Shown: positions 8,917 to 18,751, numbered from the stretch's first letter. The stretch is 34,561 bases of DNA from Hyphomicrobiales bacterium (GCA_900472675.1 UCJA01000032.1:1-34561), one strand, 5' to 3'. Numbers and translations are program-made. Notes: generated by a model not told the origin, from the sequence alone.

Positions 8917-8957
8917 TTGATCGACGTCAAACGCTCCTCGCCCCGAAGTGGTATCTT
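8917..8957 (+). promoter_or_regulatory. FNR/DNR-type box and -10 element
   Basis: TTGATCGACGTCAA at 8917-8930 matches the FNR/FixK/DNR consensus TTGAT-N4-ATCAA with one mismatch. A candidate -10 element TATCTT lies at 8952-8957. A start near 8965 would put the box centre at about -41.5, the standard class II activator position. The downstream gene encodes a regulator whose recognition helix suits this site, so autoregulation is likely (inference). Confidence 0.6.
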
Positions 8958-8988
8958 CATCCACGTTAAACCCACAAAGCTTCGGGCA

Positions 8989-9693
8989 ATGGAACATTCG
9001 GCAAAGACCATGAACAGCAACCTCAAGCTCAGCAATCGCGATCGCTCAGTCCTGATGAAGACACCCTTCCTCACGGGCCTCAGCACAAATTCCACACTCC
9101 GGATGCTATCGGCTATGTCGGTGGTCAACCTGGCGACCCGCCACTCGATCTTTCGCGAGGGCGAACGCGCCGAGTTGTTCTACTGCGTGCTGAGCGGCTA
9201 TGTCCGTCTCTACCGGCTAAGCCAGGAAGGACGCGAAGCCGACATCCGCATCTGCGGCCCCGGCGATACCTTCGCCGAATGTCTGCTCTACGGGGAAGAC
9301 ACCTATCCCTATCATGCCCAGGCCGCCGAGAATGCGACGCTAGCTACGTTCGATATCCAGATGGTGCGCGAGATCGCCAGCGAGGAAAAGGACGTCGCCC
9401 AGGCCGTGATGATGGTCCTCTCCCGGCATCTGCTGACGACGATGAATTGCGTCGCCAACGACCGGCTGTTCACCGCGCCGCAGCGGGTGGCCAACTATAT
9501 CCTCGAGCGCTGTCCCGTGGATGGCGGCCCCGCGTCGATCCGGCTGCCCTTCCAGAAGAGCCTGCTCGCAGGCATGCTTGGCCTTGCCCCGGAAGCACTT
9601 TCGCGCGCCTTTTCCACCTTGCGAAAATCCGGCGTGACCGTGCGCGGCCGCGCCATCCAGGTCATGGACGTCTCGAACCTTCGCAACCTCTAG
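8989..9693 (+). CDS. Crp/Fnr-family regulator, DNR/NnrR-like
   Basis: This 234-residue regulator has an N-terminal cyclic-nucleotide-binding-type beta-roll (about residues 25-140, including GERAELFYCVLSGYVRLYR and GPGDTFAE) and a C-terminal winged HTH (LLAGMLGLAPEALSRAFSTL). The recognition helix carries the E-x-x-S-R pattern that in FNR and DNR reads TTGAT half-sites. The N-terminal cysteine cluster of oxygen-sensing FNR is absent, as in the NO-sensing DNR/NnrR branch and other branches. It faces ureG convergently with only 12 bp between them. Start candidates are ATG 8989 and ATG 9010; neither has a strong ribosome binding site, and 8989 is chosen for length. The signal sensed is not determined. 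Confidence 0.85.
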   Translation: MEHSAKTMNSNLKLSNRDRSVLMKTPFLTGLSTNSTLRMLSAMSVVNLATRHSIFREGERAELFYCVLSGYVRLYRLSQEGREADIRICGPGDTFAECLLYGEDTYPYHAQAAENATLATFDIQMVREIASEEKDVAQAVMMVLSRHLLTTMNCVANDRLFTAPQRVANYILERCPVDGGPASIRLPFQKSLLAGMLGLAPEALSRAFSTLRKSGVTVRGRAIQVMDVSNLRNL

Positions 9694-9705
9694 ACCATCA
9701 GGCCA

Positions 9706-10317
9706 TCAGAGCCCGCCCTGTTCCTTGAGGAAACGGACCACGTGGTCGACGCCCTCGCCCCGCTTCAGGTCGGTAAACACGAAGGGCTTGGCTTCGCGCA
9801 TCCGGTCGGCATCGCGCGCCATGACATCGAGATCCGCCCCGACGTAGGGAGCGAGGTCCTTCTTGTTGATGATCAAAAGGTCCGAGCGGGTGATGCCCGG
9901 GCCGCCCTTACGGGGGATTTCCTCGCCCTGGCAGGTCGAGATCACATAGAGCGTGATATCGGCGAGATCCGGTGAAAACGTCGCAGCCAGATTGTCGCCG
10001 CCCGATTCGATGAACACCAGGTCTAGATCGGGGAAGCGCTCATTGAGCCCGGCGATCGCCTGCAGGTTGATGGTGGCATCCTCGCGGATAGCCGTGTGCG
10101 GGCAGCCGCCGGTTTCCACCCCGACGATACGGTCGGACGACAAAGCCTGCGCCCGCACCAGCGCCTCGGCATCTTCCTTCGTATAAATGTCGTTGGTCAC
10201 GACCGCGATCGAGTAATCCTCGCGCATGGCCTTGCACAGTTTTTCGGTCAGCGCCGTCTTGCCGGACCCGACGGGACCGCCGATGCCGATGCGCAGGGGA
10301 CCGTTTGCGGATTTCAT
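9706..10317 (-). CDS. ureG: Urease accessory GTPase UreG
   Basis: UreG is a 203-residue SIMIBI GTPase that supplies GTP-driven nickel delivery to apo-urease with UreD, UreF and UreE. Visible motifs are the P-loop GPVGSGKT (residues 14-21), the nickel-binding Cys-Pro-His motif (C72-P73-H74 in GGCPHTAIRED), ESGGDNLAATFSP, and the guanine-specificity motif NKKD. The start ATG 10317 has GAGGAG upstream and gives the normal family length; an in-frame extension to 10401 overlaps ureF and is unlikely to be used. It is the last gene of the urease operon. Confidence 0.96.
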   Translation of the reverse strand: MKSANGPLRIGIGGPVGSGKTALTEKLCKAMREDYSIAVVTNDIYTKEDAEALVRAQALSSDRIVGVETGGCPHTAIREDATINLQAIAGLNERFPDLDLVFIESGGDNLAATFSPDLADITLYVISTCQGEEIPRKGGPGITRSDLLIINKKDLAPYVGADLDVMARDADRMREAKPFVFTDLKRGEGVDHVVRFLKEQGGL

Positions 10318-10351
10318 CCTGTCATTCTCCTCATTGTCGCGCCCGCCCGTA

Positions 10352-11023
10352 TCAGGAGCGGAAGAGCCGCGAATGCTGTGTTTCATGGCGAAGCGAGGCA
10401 ATATCCGCCTGCACCGTGGCGCTGCCGAGATCGTCGAGTGTCAGGTCCGGCGCCCGCGCCGCAAGAGCCTCGATCAGCGGTTCGGCCCCGGCCAGCACCG
10501 CAAGCCCCTGGGCCTGGCCGCAGACATTGAGCCTTATGCCCGCCGATACTGCCTGCGACACCGCACCGTGCAGGAAAGCGGCAAGCGTCGGCTGAACTCC
10601 TACCCCATGCGCGGCAGCAATCGCACCCACCGCCACCGGAAACGGCACGTCCCGGGGCATGATGTCGAACACATCAGACGGCCAGGCCTTGGCCGCACCG
10701 GCAAACCCGCGCCCGAGTTGCAGCGTTTCCGCATGCCGTTCCGCTGAACCCGCAAGCGCCAGGCCAAGGGCTGCGACCTCGCCAAGCGCTGCTGCATCGC
10801 GGTGGCATCGCCAGGCCTCGACCAAAAGAACACCGTCGCTGCGCAGGCTGCCGTGCTGCAGAAGCGCTGCAAGCCATGTTGCAAGGCCAGCCGCATCGCA
10901 GACATGCCGGTCATGAACCGCGCGCTCCAGCCCGCCCGAATAGGCGAAACCGCCGATCGGAAAGGCCGGCGAGAGCCACGCCATCAGCCGCAGCAGCGCC
11001 TTGGTATCGGTGGTTTCGCTCAC
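10352..11023 (-). CDS. ureF: Urease accessory protein UreF
   Basis: UreF is a 223-residue cytoplasmic all-helical protein that bridges UreD-bound apo-urease and UreG and gates nickel loading. The N-terminal motif LLRLMAWLSPAFPIGGFAYSGGLE is diagnostic (positions 10-33), and the C-terminal helices follow with normal length. Translation starts at a GTG (11021-11023), 6 bp after the ureE stop, so the pair is probably coupled. The 34 bp to ureG contain that gene's ribosome binding site. Confidence 0.95.
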   Translation of the reverse strand: MSETTDTKALLRLMAWLSPAFPIGGFAYSGGLERAVHDRHVCDAAGLATWLAALLQHGSLRSDGVLLVEAWRCHRDAAALGEVAALGLALAGSAERHAETLQLGRGFAGAAKAWPSDVFDIMPRDVPFPVAVGAIAAAHGVGVQPTLAAFLHGAVSQAVSAGIRLNVCGQAQGLAVLAGAEPLIEALAARAPDLTLDDLGSATVQADIASLRHETQHSRLFRS

Positions 11024-11029
11024 CCGCGC

Positions 11030-11488
11030 CTAATGTCCATGATGGTCGTGGCCGCCGTGCGCATGATAGGCGCCGCGGGCCGGCTGAAAACCTTCCTCAA
11101 CCTCAAGCACGGAAGCGCCGAGCCCCTCCAGCATGGTGCGGATCACGTGGTCGCGCAGGATCAGGATGCGCCCCTCCTCGATCTGCGCTGGCAGGTGCCG
11201 GTTGCCCAGGTGCCAGGCAAGCTCGACCAGATGCAGCGTATCGCGCGCCGTAATCGCAAACAGCTTCTCCGGTGCTGCGCGCACCTCGACCGTGTCACCA
11301 TTCTCAAGCACCAGCCGGTCGCCGTCATGGAAAAGCACCGCCTCCTTGAGGTCGAGCATCACCATGTCGCCATTGGTGAGGTGCAGCAGCTTGCGGCGCA
11401 GATGGCGCAGGTCGTGCGGCAGCGTCACCACGTCGATCGGCGGATCGGTGACTTCGCCGGCGGGGCGATAGGAATGAATATGTTGCAT
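11030..11488 (-). CDS. ureE: Urease accessory metallochaperone UreE
   Basis: UreE is a 152-residue nickel chaperone. It has the N-terminal peptide-binding domain, the C-terminal metal domain with GNRHLPAQIEEGRILI and the conserved VIRTMLEGLGA segment, and a His-rich tail (GAYHAHGGHDHHGH) that can hold extra nickel. ATG 11488 is preceded by AGGGA at a suitable distance and matches the usual family start; the open frame upstream to 11644 does not look like UreE. Its stop is 6 bp from the ureF start. Confidence 0.95.
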   Translation of the reverse strand: MQHIHSYRPAGEVTDPPIDVVTLPHDLRHLRRKLLHLTNGDMVMLDLKEAVLFHDGDRLVLENGDTVEVRAAPEKLFAITARDTLHLVELAWHLGNRHLPAQIEEGRILILRDHVIRTMLEGLGASVLEVEEGFQPARGAYHAHGGHDHHGH

Positions 11489-11592
11489 GACGTGATCCCT
11501 GTACGTTGCGCGCATCATTGCCAAGCCCCGCGGTCCTGACAAGCATCGATTTTGCAGCGCACACGGAAATCGGCCGACAAGGTCTTGGGCCC

Positions 11593-12267
11593 TCAGCCGT
11601 GCAGGTCGAGCGACCAGGTAAGAAGCGGCGGAAGCGGCGTCCACCAGCCGGTCCGCACGCCCCCGGCGCGCAGCATGGCGGCCGTCCAGGTATTGCAGCC
11701 GAGAAGCGCATTGAACCGACCATTCGCCTCGAAGAACATGTCGTTGGGCCCGTAGGCGGCATCGGCAACCGGTTCCAGCCCGCCCGCCGCATCTTTGGCA
11801 AAGCTGCCGAGCATGGCCGCGACCATCTGACGGTAACCCGCCTCCGACAGCAAAATGCGTCGCACGGCCGGGTTATCGGTGATGATCTCGCCGGCCAGAT
11901 CCACATGCATCACCGAGCGATCGACCGTCAAAGCCTTGAACGCTGGCCCGGGTTTCAGGTCGCCCCAGGTGGGCGTCTCGATGTAGAAGGCCCGCCCGCC
12001 CCAGCCGAGCACGAGATAAACCGCATCCGGATGATCGATGGCAAAGCCGGAAAGACCGAGCGCCGCAAACGTGGAGCGCAACTCGTCGTCCAGCCGCAGC
12101 GCGATATCGGTGTGGATAGGATTGGAGAGCAGCAGAACTTCCCGAACCGGCACGTCCCCTTCGCCAGGCTTTGATGCGATCAGCGGACGCGGCACCAGCG
12201 TGCCGAGGATCAGCAGGACAACGGGGATGAGGAGGACAAGAAGAAGGCGGCGGGTAGTTTTGTGCAT
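11593..12267 (-). CDS. DUF2459/TIGR02117 urease-region protein
   Basis: This 224-residue protein has an N-terminal membrane anchor or signal (residues about 8-27) followed by a domain I recognise as the DUF2459 family, named for its frequent location in urease clusters. Conserved-looking stretches are LLLSNPIHTDIALRL, YLVLGWGGRAFYIETPTWGDL and the C-terminal CNTWTAAMLRAGG. These His, Asp and Cys motifs recall papain-like or NlpC-type folds, but I do not assign an enzyme activity. It is probably exported or membrane-bound. It lies between the broken coiled-coil gene and ureE on the same strand; its role in urease biology is unknown. Confidence 0.82.
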   Translation of the reverse strand: MHKTTRRLLLVLLIPVVLLILGTLVPRPLIASKPGEGDVPVREVLLLSNPIHTDIALRLDDELRSTFAALGLSGFAIDHPDAVYLVLGWGGRAFYIETPTWGDLKPGPAFKALTVDRSVMHVDLAGEIITDNPAVRRILLSEAGYRQMVAAMLGSFAKDAAGGLEPVADAAYGPNDMFFEANGRFNALLGCNTWTAAMLRAGGVRTGWWTPLPPLLTWSLDLHG

Positions 12268-12323
12268 GCGAATTTCTTTGACCGGCCAGCTTCATTCTCA
12301 ACGAAAAGACCGACTGGAACCCG

Positions 12324-12537
12324 TCAATCCGCAATTTCGAGCCGGCGCTCGATCCGCTGCACTTTATCGGGGAGCCGGTCCAGCCGAAGCCCCATTGTCC
12401 CGTCGCAGGCTAGCCAACCCCAGCTCGATTCGCGTTAGGCGATGGCCCTGCTCGTGCAGAACCTCGCGCATGTCCCGCAGATCCGTGCGGACGGCGCGCA
12501 AATGTTCGAGAACGAGGTTTATTGCGTCTTCACCCAT
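12324..12537 (-). pseudogene. Frameshifted small coiled-coil protein
   Basis: From ATG 12537 (minus) a frame encodes MGEDAINLVLEHLRAVRTDL and continues to RRDNGAS before stopping at 12364 after 57 residues. A one-base shift near the RRDNG codons (about 12380-12390) opens the other frame, which continues as LRLDRLPDKVQRIERRLEI to a stop at 12324-12326. Joined, these make a coiled-coil protein of about 70 residues with heptad-like L, I and V spacing, resembling the small DLR/RIERRL-type proteins found in rhizobia. Either the gene is broken by a +1 change or a sequencing error is present. It lies between ureC and the DUF2459 gene. Confidence 0.6.
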
Positions 12538-12601
12538 AACGCAGACCTCAAGTGTAAGAACCTGAAGTCTACACCATACACGAACGTCCGCAATCCGTGC
12601 C

Positions 12602-14311
<1,710 letters not shown>

Positions 14312-14367
14312 GGTCTACCTCCGGAATGGGGCAAGAAGGGCAATGGTCGTCGGTCGGCCGCAGGGCA

Positions 14368-14793
14368 TCACGTGCCCAGTGCCTCGGCAAGGTCCTTGAG
14401 TTCCTCGGTGCGCTTGGTCGTCAGATCCGCCTGGCAGCCGTAGATCAGCATGGGTTCCATCGATCCGCCGTGCGCCTGATAACCGACGGAAGCGCACTGC
14501 GCATCGCGATAGGCAACCCAGGCGCGCTGCGCGGCAACCAGAGCTGCATCGGCACCCTTTTCGGCACCCGCATTCGCATCCCATGTCCGGCTGGCCTTGC
14601 GGGTCAGCTGATACTGGGTGTTCAGCGCCTTGTCGGCTGCGATGAACTCCTGCTCGGCGCAATAGGTCAGCTCCATCTGGACCTCAGCCTTCTTGCAGTC
14701 CACCTTCGGCGTCTTCGGCTCCTGCGCATCCACCGGCGCGTCCGTCAGCAGCACGCAGCCGCAGAGAAGCGGCAGGAGCAAGCTCTTCAACAT
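14368..14793 (-). CDS. DUF1311/LprI-like exported protein in the urease operon
   Basis: This 141-residue protein has a signal peptide (residues 1-23, cleavage near VDAQ) and the pattern of the LprI/DUF1311 family: paired cysteines (C34, then C46), the segment LNTQYQLTRKASRTW, and AAQRAWVAYRDAQCA near the middle. Some family members inhibit lysozyme, but function here is unknown. ATG 14793 has an AGGGGGA ribosome binding site. It lies between ureB (13 bp gap) and ureC, and similar small exported genes occur in rhizobial urease clusters. Confidence 0.8.
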   Translation of the reverse strand: MLKSLLLPLLCGCVLLTDAPVDAQEPKTPKVDCKKAEVQMELTYCAEQEFIAADKALNTQYQLTRKASRTWDANAGAEKGADAALVAAQRAWVAYRDAQCASVGYQAHGGSMEPMLIYGCQADLTTKRTEELKDLAEALGT

Positions 14794-14806
14794 GCTTTAT
14801 CCCCCT

Positions 14807-15112
14807 TCAAAGCGCGCCCATGATCTTTTGCTGGAAACCATAGACGTGCCGCCTGCCCGAAAGCGGGATCAGCGTCACCGAGCGCATCTGGCCCGGCTCG
14901 AACCGCACTGCGGTTCCGGCCGGGATATCCAGCCGCATACCGCGTGCCGTCTCCCGTTCAAACAGCAGCCCGGCGTTGGTCTCGTAGAAATGGTAGTGGC
15001 TGCCCACCTGGATCGGCCGATCGCCCGAATTCGAAACCTCGAGCGTTACAGTCGGCGCACCCGCATTGAGCTCGATTTCGCCGCTTGCTGGAATGACTTC
15101 ACCGGGAATCAT
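14807..15112 (-). CDS. ureB: Urease beta subunit UreB
   Basis: UreB is the 101-residue beta chain, a structural subunit of the (UreABC)3 enzyme. The N-terminus MIPGEVIPASGEIELNAG and the motif VGSHYHFYETN are diagnostic, and length matches the family. ATG 15112 follows AGGAGAG, 10 bp after the DUF1272 gene's stop. An in-frame extension to 15142 overlaps that gene and is not needed. Confidence 0.97.
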   Translation of the reverse strand: MIPGEVIPASGEIELNAGAPTVTLEVSNSGDRPIQVGSHYHFYETNAGLLFERETARGMRLDIPAGTAVRFEPGQMRSVTLIPLSGRRHVYGFQQKIMGAL

Positions 15113-15122
15113 GGTTCTCTCC

Positions 15123-15374
15123 TCATGCCGCCTTGGGCGCACAGCCCTCGGCCTTCAGAACACGTTTGGTCGATGCCGGATGGCGCGCAAGCGCTGCTGC
15201 AGGCCGCACCGGGCGACGCACGAACTCACCGCCGCAATTCGGGCAGGCACCAGCCAGTACGCCGTTCACGCAATCGGCGCAAAACGTGCATTCGAAGGTG
15301 CAGATCATCGCGTCAAGGCTCTCCGGCGGCAGGTCGCGGTCGCAGCATTCGCAGTTGGGGCGCAGTTCCAACAT
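15123..15374 (-). CDS. DUF1272 zinc-ribbon-like small protein
   Basis: This 83-residue protein has the DUF1272 pattern: MLELRPNCECCDRDLPPES, then further Cys pairs (TFECTFCADC and ACPNCGGEF). The eight or so cysteines form two likely zinc-binding knuckles. It could bind metal in the urease region, but its function is unproven. ATG 15374 has an AGGAGGG ribosome binding site, 12 bp after ureA, and its stop sits just before the ureB ribosome binding site. The C-terminal 25 residues are basic and poorly conserved-looking. Confidence 0.85.
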   Translation of the reverse strand: MLELRPNCECCDRDLPPESLDAMICTFECTFCADCVNGVLAGACPNCGGEFVRRPVRPAAALARHPASTKRVLKAEGCAPKAA

Positions 15375-15386
15375 ATGTGACCCTCC

Positions 15387-15689
15387 TCAGCGGATCGGTT
15401 CGTGGACGGTGACGAGCTTGGTCCCGTCCGGGAAGGTCGCTTCCACCTGCACGTCGTGGATCATCTCCGAAATCCCCTCCATCACCTGCTCACGGGTGAC
15501 GACATGGGCGCCGGCCTCCATCAGCTCCGCCACGGAGCGCCCGTCGCGGGCGCCTTCAACGACGTAGTCGGTGATCAGCGCGATGGCTTCCGGATAGTTG
15601 AGCTTGACCCCCCGCTCCAGACGTCGGCGTGCGACGATCGCCGCCATGGAAATCAGCAGCTTGTCTTTTTCTCGCGGTGTGAGGTTCAT
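15387..15689 (-). CDS. ureA: Urease gamma subunit UreA
   Basis: UreA is the 100-residue gamma chain of urease. It opens with MNLTPREKDKLLISMAAIVA and carries the conserved LNYPEAIALI, EGARDG and VQVEATFPDGTKLVTVH segments. Length is exactly typical. It begins 18 bp after ureD, the usual order in bacterial clusters with separate small subunits. Confidence 0.97.
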   Translation of the reverse strand: MNLTPREKDKLLISMAAIVARRRLERGVKLNYPEAIALITDYVVEGARDGRSVAELMEAGAHVVTREQVMEGISEMIHDVQVEATFPDGTKLVTVHEPIR

Positions 15690-15707
15690 GGGAATCCCGT
15701 CATGACT

Positions 15708-16532
15708 TCAGATGTTCCAGACTTTCGGCACTGGCGCGCCTTTGCGCAATACGGAAATTGCCGGTACCAGGAGTTTTCTCAAATCAAACCCCGTCGGCGC
15801 GACCAGCCGCGCCAGAAGCTTGCCGTTCCAATGGCTGACGCCGCCGGAGGTCTGCTCGAGACAGGCCCGAAGAGGCGGCAGCAGCGCCTCTGCCAGTGGG
15901 CCGGTGTAGAACAGCGTCGCAAACGCGACCTGCCCGGAGAGCACCGCGGCGGTCTCGCACATCCTGGCAATCTCGCCCTCGAATCGCATCTCTTCCGCAT
16001 GGATCAGCCGTCCCTCGCGGCGGATGCGCCAGCGATCCCGGAAGAAGCCGTTGTGCACGCTTTCGCCCATCGCCTTGCGGCCGAGAAGCACGGCCTCCAC
16101 GGCCAGAAACTCCGAATCGGCGGCCAGATCCACGTCCATCCGCCGCGTCAGGGATGACTGGTCGAACAGAATGGTTTCCTGGGGAAGCCAGTGGACGGAT
16201 GCCCCCTGGCCGACAGTGATGCGCGTCGAAAGGGAGGCCGTGTCCGCCGCCGCCTTGTAGATCTTCTCGTTGGCCTGGGTGGTGACGCACAGACGGGTGG
16301 AATCGGCTGCGGCGACGGACCATTCGATCACGTCGCCGCCCGTCAGTCCCCCTGACGTGTTGATGAGAATCGCCTCCATTTCAGGCGAATAGGTTTCCGG
16401 AAGGCGTATTTTTGCGCAACCTTCCTGGAAGAACTCGTCGAGCCGCGTGCGCCCGCCGAAGGCCTTGGTTACAAGGCGCCCTGAACCCCTTGCCCGCTGC
16501 GGCGCATGTTGATGGGCTGACTGCTGATGCAC
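15708..16532 (-). CDS. ureD: Urease accessory protein UreD
   Basis: UreD (UreH) is the 274-residue scaffold that binds apo-urease and channels nickel from UreG. Recognisable stretches are FFQEGCAKIRLPET, LINTSGGLTGGD, TTQANEKIYKA and LGRKAMGE. The start is assigned to GTG 16532, 6 bases after AGGGGA; longer frames run back to 16664 inside the preceding gene and lack UreD similarity. With this start ureD overlaps the esterase-like gene's end by 64 bp, so the two may be coupled. The C-terminus ends GAPVPKVWNI as in rhizobial homologues. Confidence 0.93.
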   Translation of the reverse strand: MHQQSAHQHAPQRARGSGRLVTKAFGGRTRLDEFFQEGCAKIRLPETYSPEMEAILINTSGGLTGGDVIEWSVAAADSTRLCVTTQANEKIYKAAADTASLSTRITVGQGASVHWLPQETILFDQSSLTRRMDVDLAADSEFLAVEAVLLGRKAMGESVHNGFFRDRWRIRREGRLIHAEEMRFEGEIARMCETAAVLSGQVAFATLFYTGPLAEALLPPLRACLEQTSGGVSHWNGKLLARLVAPTGFDLRKLLVPAISVLRKGAPVPKVWNI

Positions 16533-17728
16533 GAGGTCCCCTGGGTTTCCGCTTCCGTCGCGCAGTCCAATGCAACGCCTGTGCCAGGCTTGGCTGCACT
16601 CGCCTTGGCGGGTGCCGCAGTTGCAATCACATCCGTGCTGTCGGTCTTGCCGAAGAATTCCCACATCCGCGTTGCCGGGTCGACATTCATGTCGACAGCC
16701 GGCTTGGCTGCCGAGGCCGAATTGCTTGCCGATACCGAAACCACCTGGGCCATGTCGGATCCGCTTGCCTTGGCAGCAGCCATCACTGCCTGGCTGGATT
16801 TGCCCGGCCGCGGCCAGTCATGCGTGCCATTGGCGAAGACATAGGCAGCCACGCGGGCGCCATTCTTGCAGGTGCCGTACAGGCTGTAGGTCACGCCATC
16901 GGCAGCCCTTGTGTCGCCCTTGCCGTTGCAGCCATCGAGCTGCGTCCAGCGCTGGACGGCCGTCTTGAAGCCGTACTGCCAATAGGCATTTCCGCCGCCG
17001 GCATAGGGGTTCTGGTTGTCCTTCTCGCCCGCAAAGGCCACGATCGAGATCGGGCGGCTCGGCGTGCAGTTGGCAGCATCCGGCATCCACTTGCCATCCA
17101 CTTCCACAGGCCGGCCGGCGCGCAACGAATGCACGAAGCCGGCACCGGCAAACTCGTCGCGCCCGGAGCAGATATAGGCCGACAGCATACGGCCGCCGCC
17201 GGAATAGCCCGAAGCGTAGACCCGCGCCGGATCGACGCAGAGGTCCTGCTTCACGGTCTTCACCGCCTGCTGGATGAAGGAGATCTCGTCCAGGCCACCC
17301 TGGGCACCGGTCGGGATAATGGTCTGGCTTACCGGCACGAAGGGCACGTTCCAGGCAAAGGTGCCGGGGTTCTTGCCCGACAGGCTGCCCTGCAGCGCCA
17401 CAACCACGAAGCCCTTCTTTTCGGCCACCTTGTCCCAGGAGCTGCGGTTCAGCTGGCCGTCCGGATTGCTGTTGCTGCCGTGGAAATCAAACACCACCGG
17501 CAGCTTCTTGGTGCCGTCATAGGCCGAAGGAATGAAGGTAACGCCCGAGCGCGATACGCCGTCGATATCAAAGCTGATCGAGTGACGCCCCTGAGGCATT
17601 GCCTGGCCGCAGCCGGCAGCCAAAGCCGCATCGAAGGAGGCCGTGAGGCCCAGGAAAACCACGCCTGCCGCGATGGTGCGGGAAACCGGGTTACGAGAAA
17701 AATGACCAGCTACGCGAGCAAAATCCAT
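16469..17728 (-). CDS. PHB-depolymerase/feruloyl-esterase-family exported hydrolase
   Basis: This 419-residue protein has a signal peptide (cleavage near ALAA, about residue 38) and an alpha/beta-hydrolase of the polyhydroxybutyrate depolymerase / LpqC family. Features are the oxyanion motif FDFHGSNSN (about 80-88), the nucleophile S176 in ASGYSGGGRML, the acid region VAFAGEKDNQNPY and the histidine NGTHDWPRPG. The tail (about 335-419) is low-complexity, rich in A, S and K. ATG 17728 is preceded by GAGG. It lies between urtE and ureD on the same strand and overlaps ureD, so it may be co-transcribed, though its chemistry is unrelated to urea. The substrate cannot be deduced. Confidence 0.8.
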   Translation of the reverse strand: MDFARVAGHFSRNPVSRTIAAGVVFLGLTASFDAALAAGCGQAMPQGRHSISFDIDGVSRSGVTFIPSAYDGTKKLPVVFDFHGSNSNPDGQLNRSSWDKVAEKKGFVVVALQGSLSGKNPGTFAWNVPFVPVSQTIIPTGAQGGLDEISFIQQAVKTVKQDLCVDPARVYASGYSGGGRMLSAYICSGRDEFAGAGFVHSLRAGRPVEVDGKWMPDAANCTPSRPISIVAFAGEKDNQNPYAGGGNAYWQYGFKTAVQRWTQLDGCNGKGDTRAADGVTYSLYGTCKNGARVAAYVFANGTHDWPRPGKSSQAVMAAAKASGSDMAQVVSVSASNSASAAKPAVDMNVDPATRMWEFFGKTDSTDVIATAAPAKASAAKPGTGVALDCATEAETQGTSCISSQPINMRRSGQGVQGAL

Positions 17729-17870
17729 TAGCGCCTCATCATGGGTGCGAACAGCCGTCAACAATATGCGGGTGTTGATCTAATGAAAGGTTTCTAACAT
17801 AGCTGGCCTGGGTTTTAAATCCTTGATCCGCCGAAGGACATGCAAACATTCGCCTATGATATTCTTGGGT

Positions 17871-18566
17871 TCACACAGTCAGATGCCGCCTTGCTTCTGC
17901 CGTATCCAGCGTTTCAGCCGGTCCCTCGTGCACAATCTCGCCACGATCCATGATGTAGACTTGATCGGCCAGTTCCCGGCAGAAATCTAGATACTGCTCG
18001 ACGAGCAGGATGGCCATCCCGGTCGTGTCGCGCAGGTAGCGGATGGCGCGGCCGATGTCCTTGATGATCGACGGCTGGATGCCTTCGGTCGGTTCGTCCA
18101 GCACCAGGATCCTGGGGCGCGTCACCAGCGCGCGGCCGATCGCCAGTTGCTGCTGCTGTCCGCCGGACAGGTCGCCGCCGCGCCGGCCGAGCATGGATTT
18201 CAGCACCGGAAATAGCGTGAAGATGTCATCGGGAATGAACTTGTCCTTGCGGGCAAGCGGCGCGTAACCGCTTTGCAGGTTCTCCTGCACCGTCAGCAGC
18301 GGAAAGATCTCGCGGCCCTGCGGCACATAGCCGATGCCCTGCCGCGCGCGGGCATAGGGCGCCATGCCGTTTAGCACCTCGTTCTGGAAGCTGACCGTGC
18401 CGCCCGACACGGGATGCTGGCCCGTGACGGCCCGCAGCAGCGAGCTCTTGCCGACGCCGTTACGCCCGAGCACGCAGGTGATCTTGCCCATCTCGGCGGT
18501 GATCGACACGCCCCGCAGAGCCTGCGCAGCACCGTAGTGGAGATTGACGTTGTTGACGCTCAGCAT
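17871..18566 (-). CDS. urtE: Urea ABC transporter ATPase UrtE
   Basis: UrtE is a 231-residue ATPase (LivF type) of the high-affinity urea importer. Walker A is GRNGVGKSS (about 37-45), the signature LSGGQQQQLAIGRAL, Walker B ILVLDEPTEGIQP, and the H-loop region is replaced by LLVEQYLDF as in LivF proteins. The start ATG 18566 gives the standard N-terminus MLSVNNVNLHYGAAQALRGV; the frame upstream to 18842 only reads the repeat element. It is separated from urtD by 185 bp holding that element. Confidence 0.95.
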   Translation of the reverse strand: MLSVNNVNLHYGAAQALRGVSITAEMGKITCVLGRNGVGKSSLLRAVTGQHPVSGGTVSFQNEVLNGMAPYARARQGIGYVPQGREIFPLLTVQENLQSGYAPLARKDKFIPDDIFTLFPVLKSMLGRRGGDLSGGQQQQLAIGRALVTRPRILVLDEPTEGIQPSIIKDIGRAIRYLRDTTGMAILLVEQYLDFCRELADQVYIMDRGEIVHEGPAETLDTAEARRHLTV

Positions 18567-18628
18567 GGTCGGTCTCTTTTCTCTTTGTGTCGGCCGTTGG
18601 AGGATCGATAAGCTTGCGGCACCCTTCC

Positions 18629-18746
18629 ACCTCCCCCTTGAGGGGGGAGGTCGCAGCAAAGCTGCGGGTGGGGGTGACCGCCGAAATATATCGAGCAACA
18701 CCCCACCCCGGCCTTTCAGGCCGACCCTCCCCCTCAAGGGGAGGGT
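18629..18746. repeat. Palindromic element A between urtE and urtD
   Basis: Five pairings can be read in order. A palindromic arm with CCCTTGAGGG core is at 18629-18651. A small hairpin CGCAGC-AAA-GCTGCG is at 18652-18666. GGGTGGGGGTG at 18666-18676 pairs with CACCCCACCC at 18699-18708 (one bulge). A small hairpin GGCC-TTTCA-GGCC is at 18710-18722. A second palindromic arm with CCCTCAAGGG core is at 18724-18746. The same plan, with different hairpin sequences, occurs at 22371-22476. Confidence 0.8.
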
Positions 18747-18751
18747 ATTCC

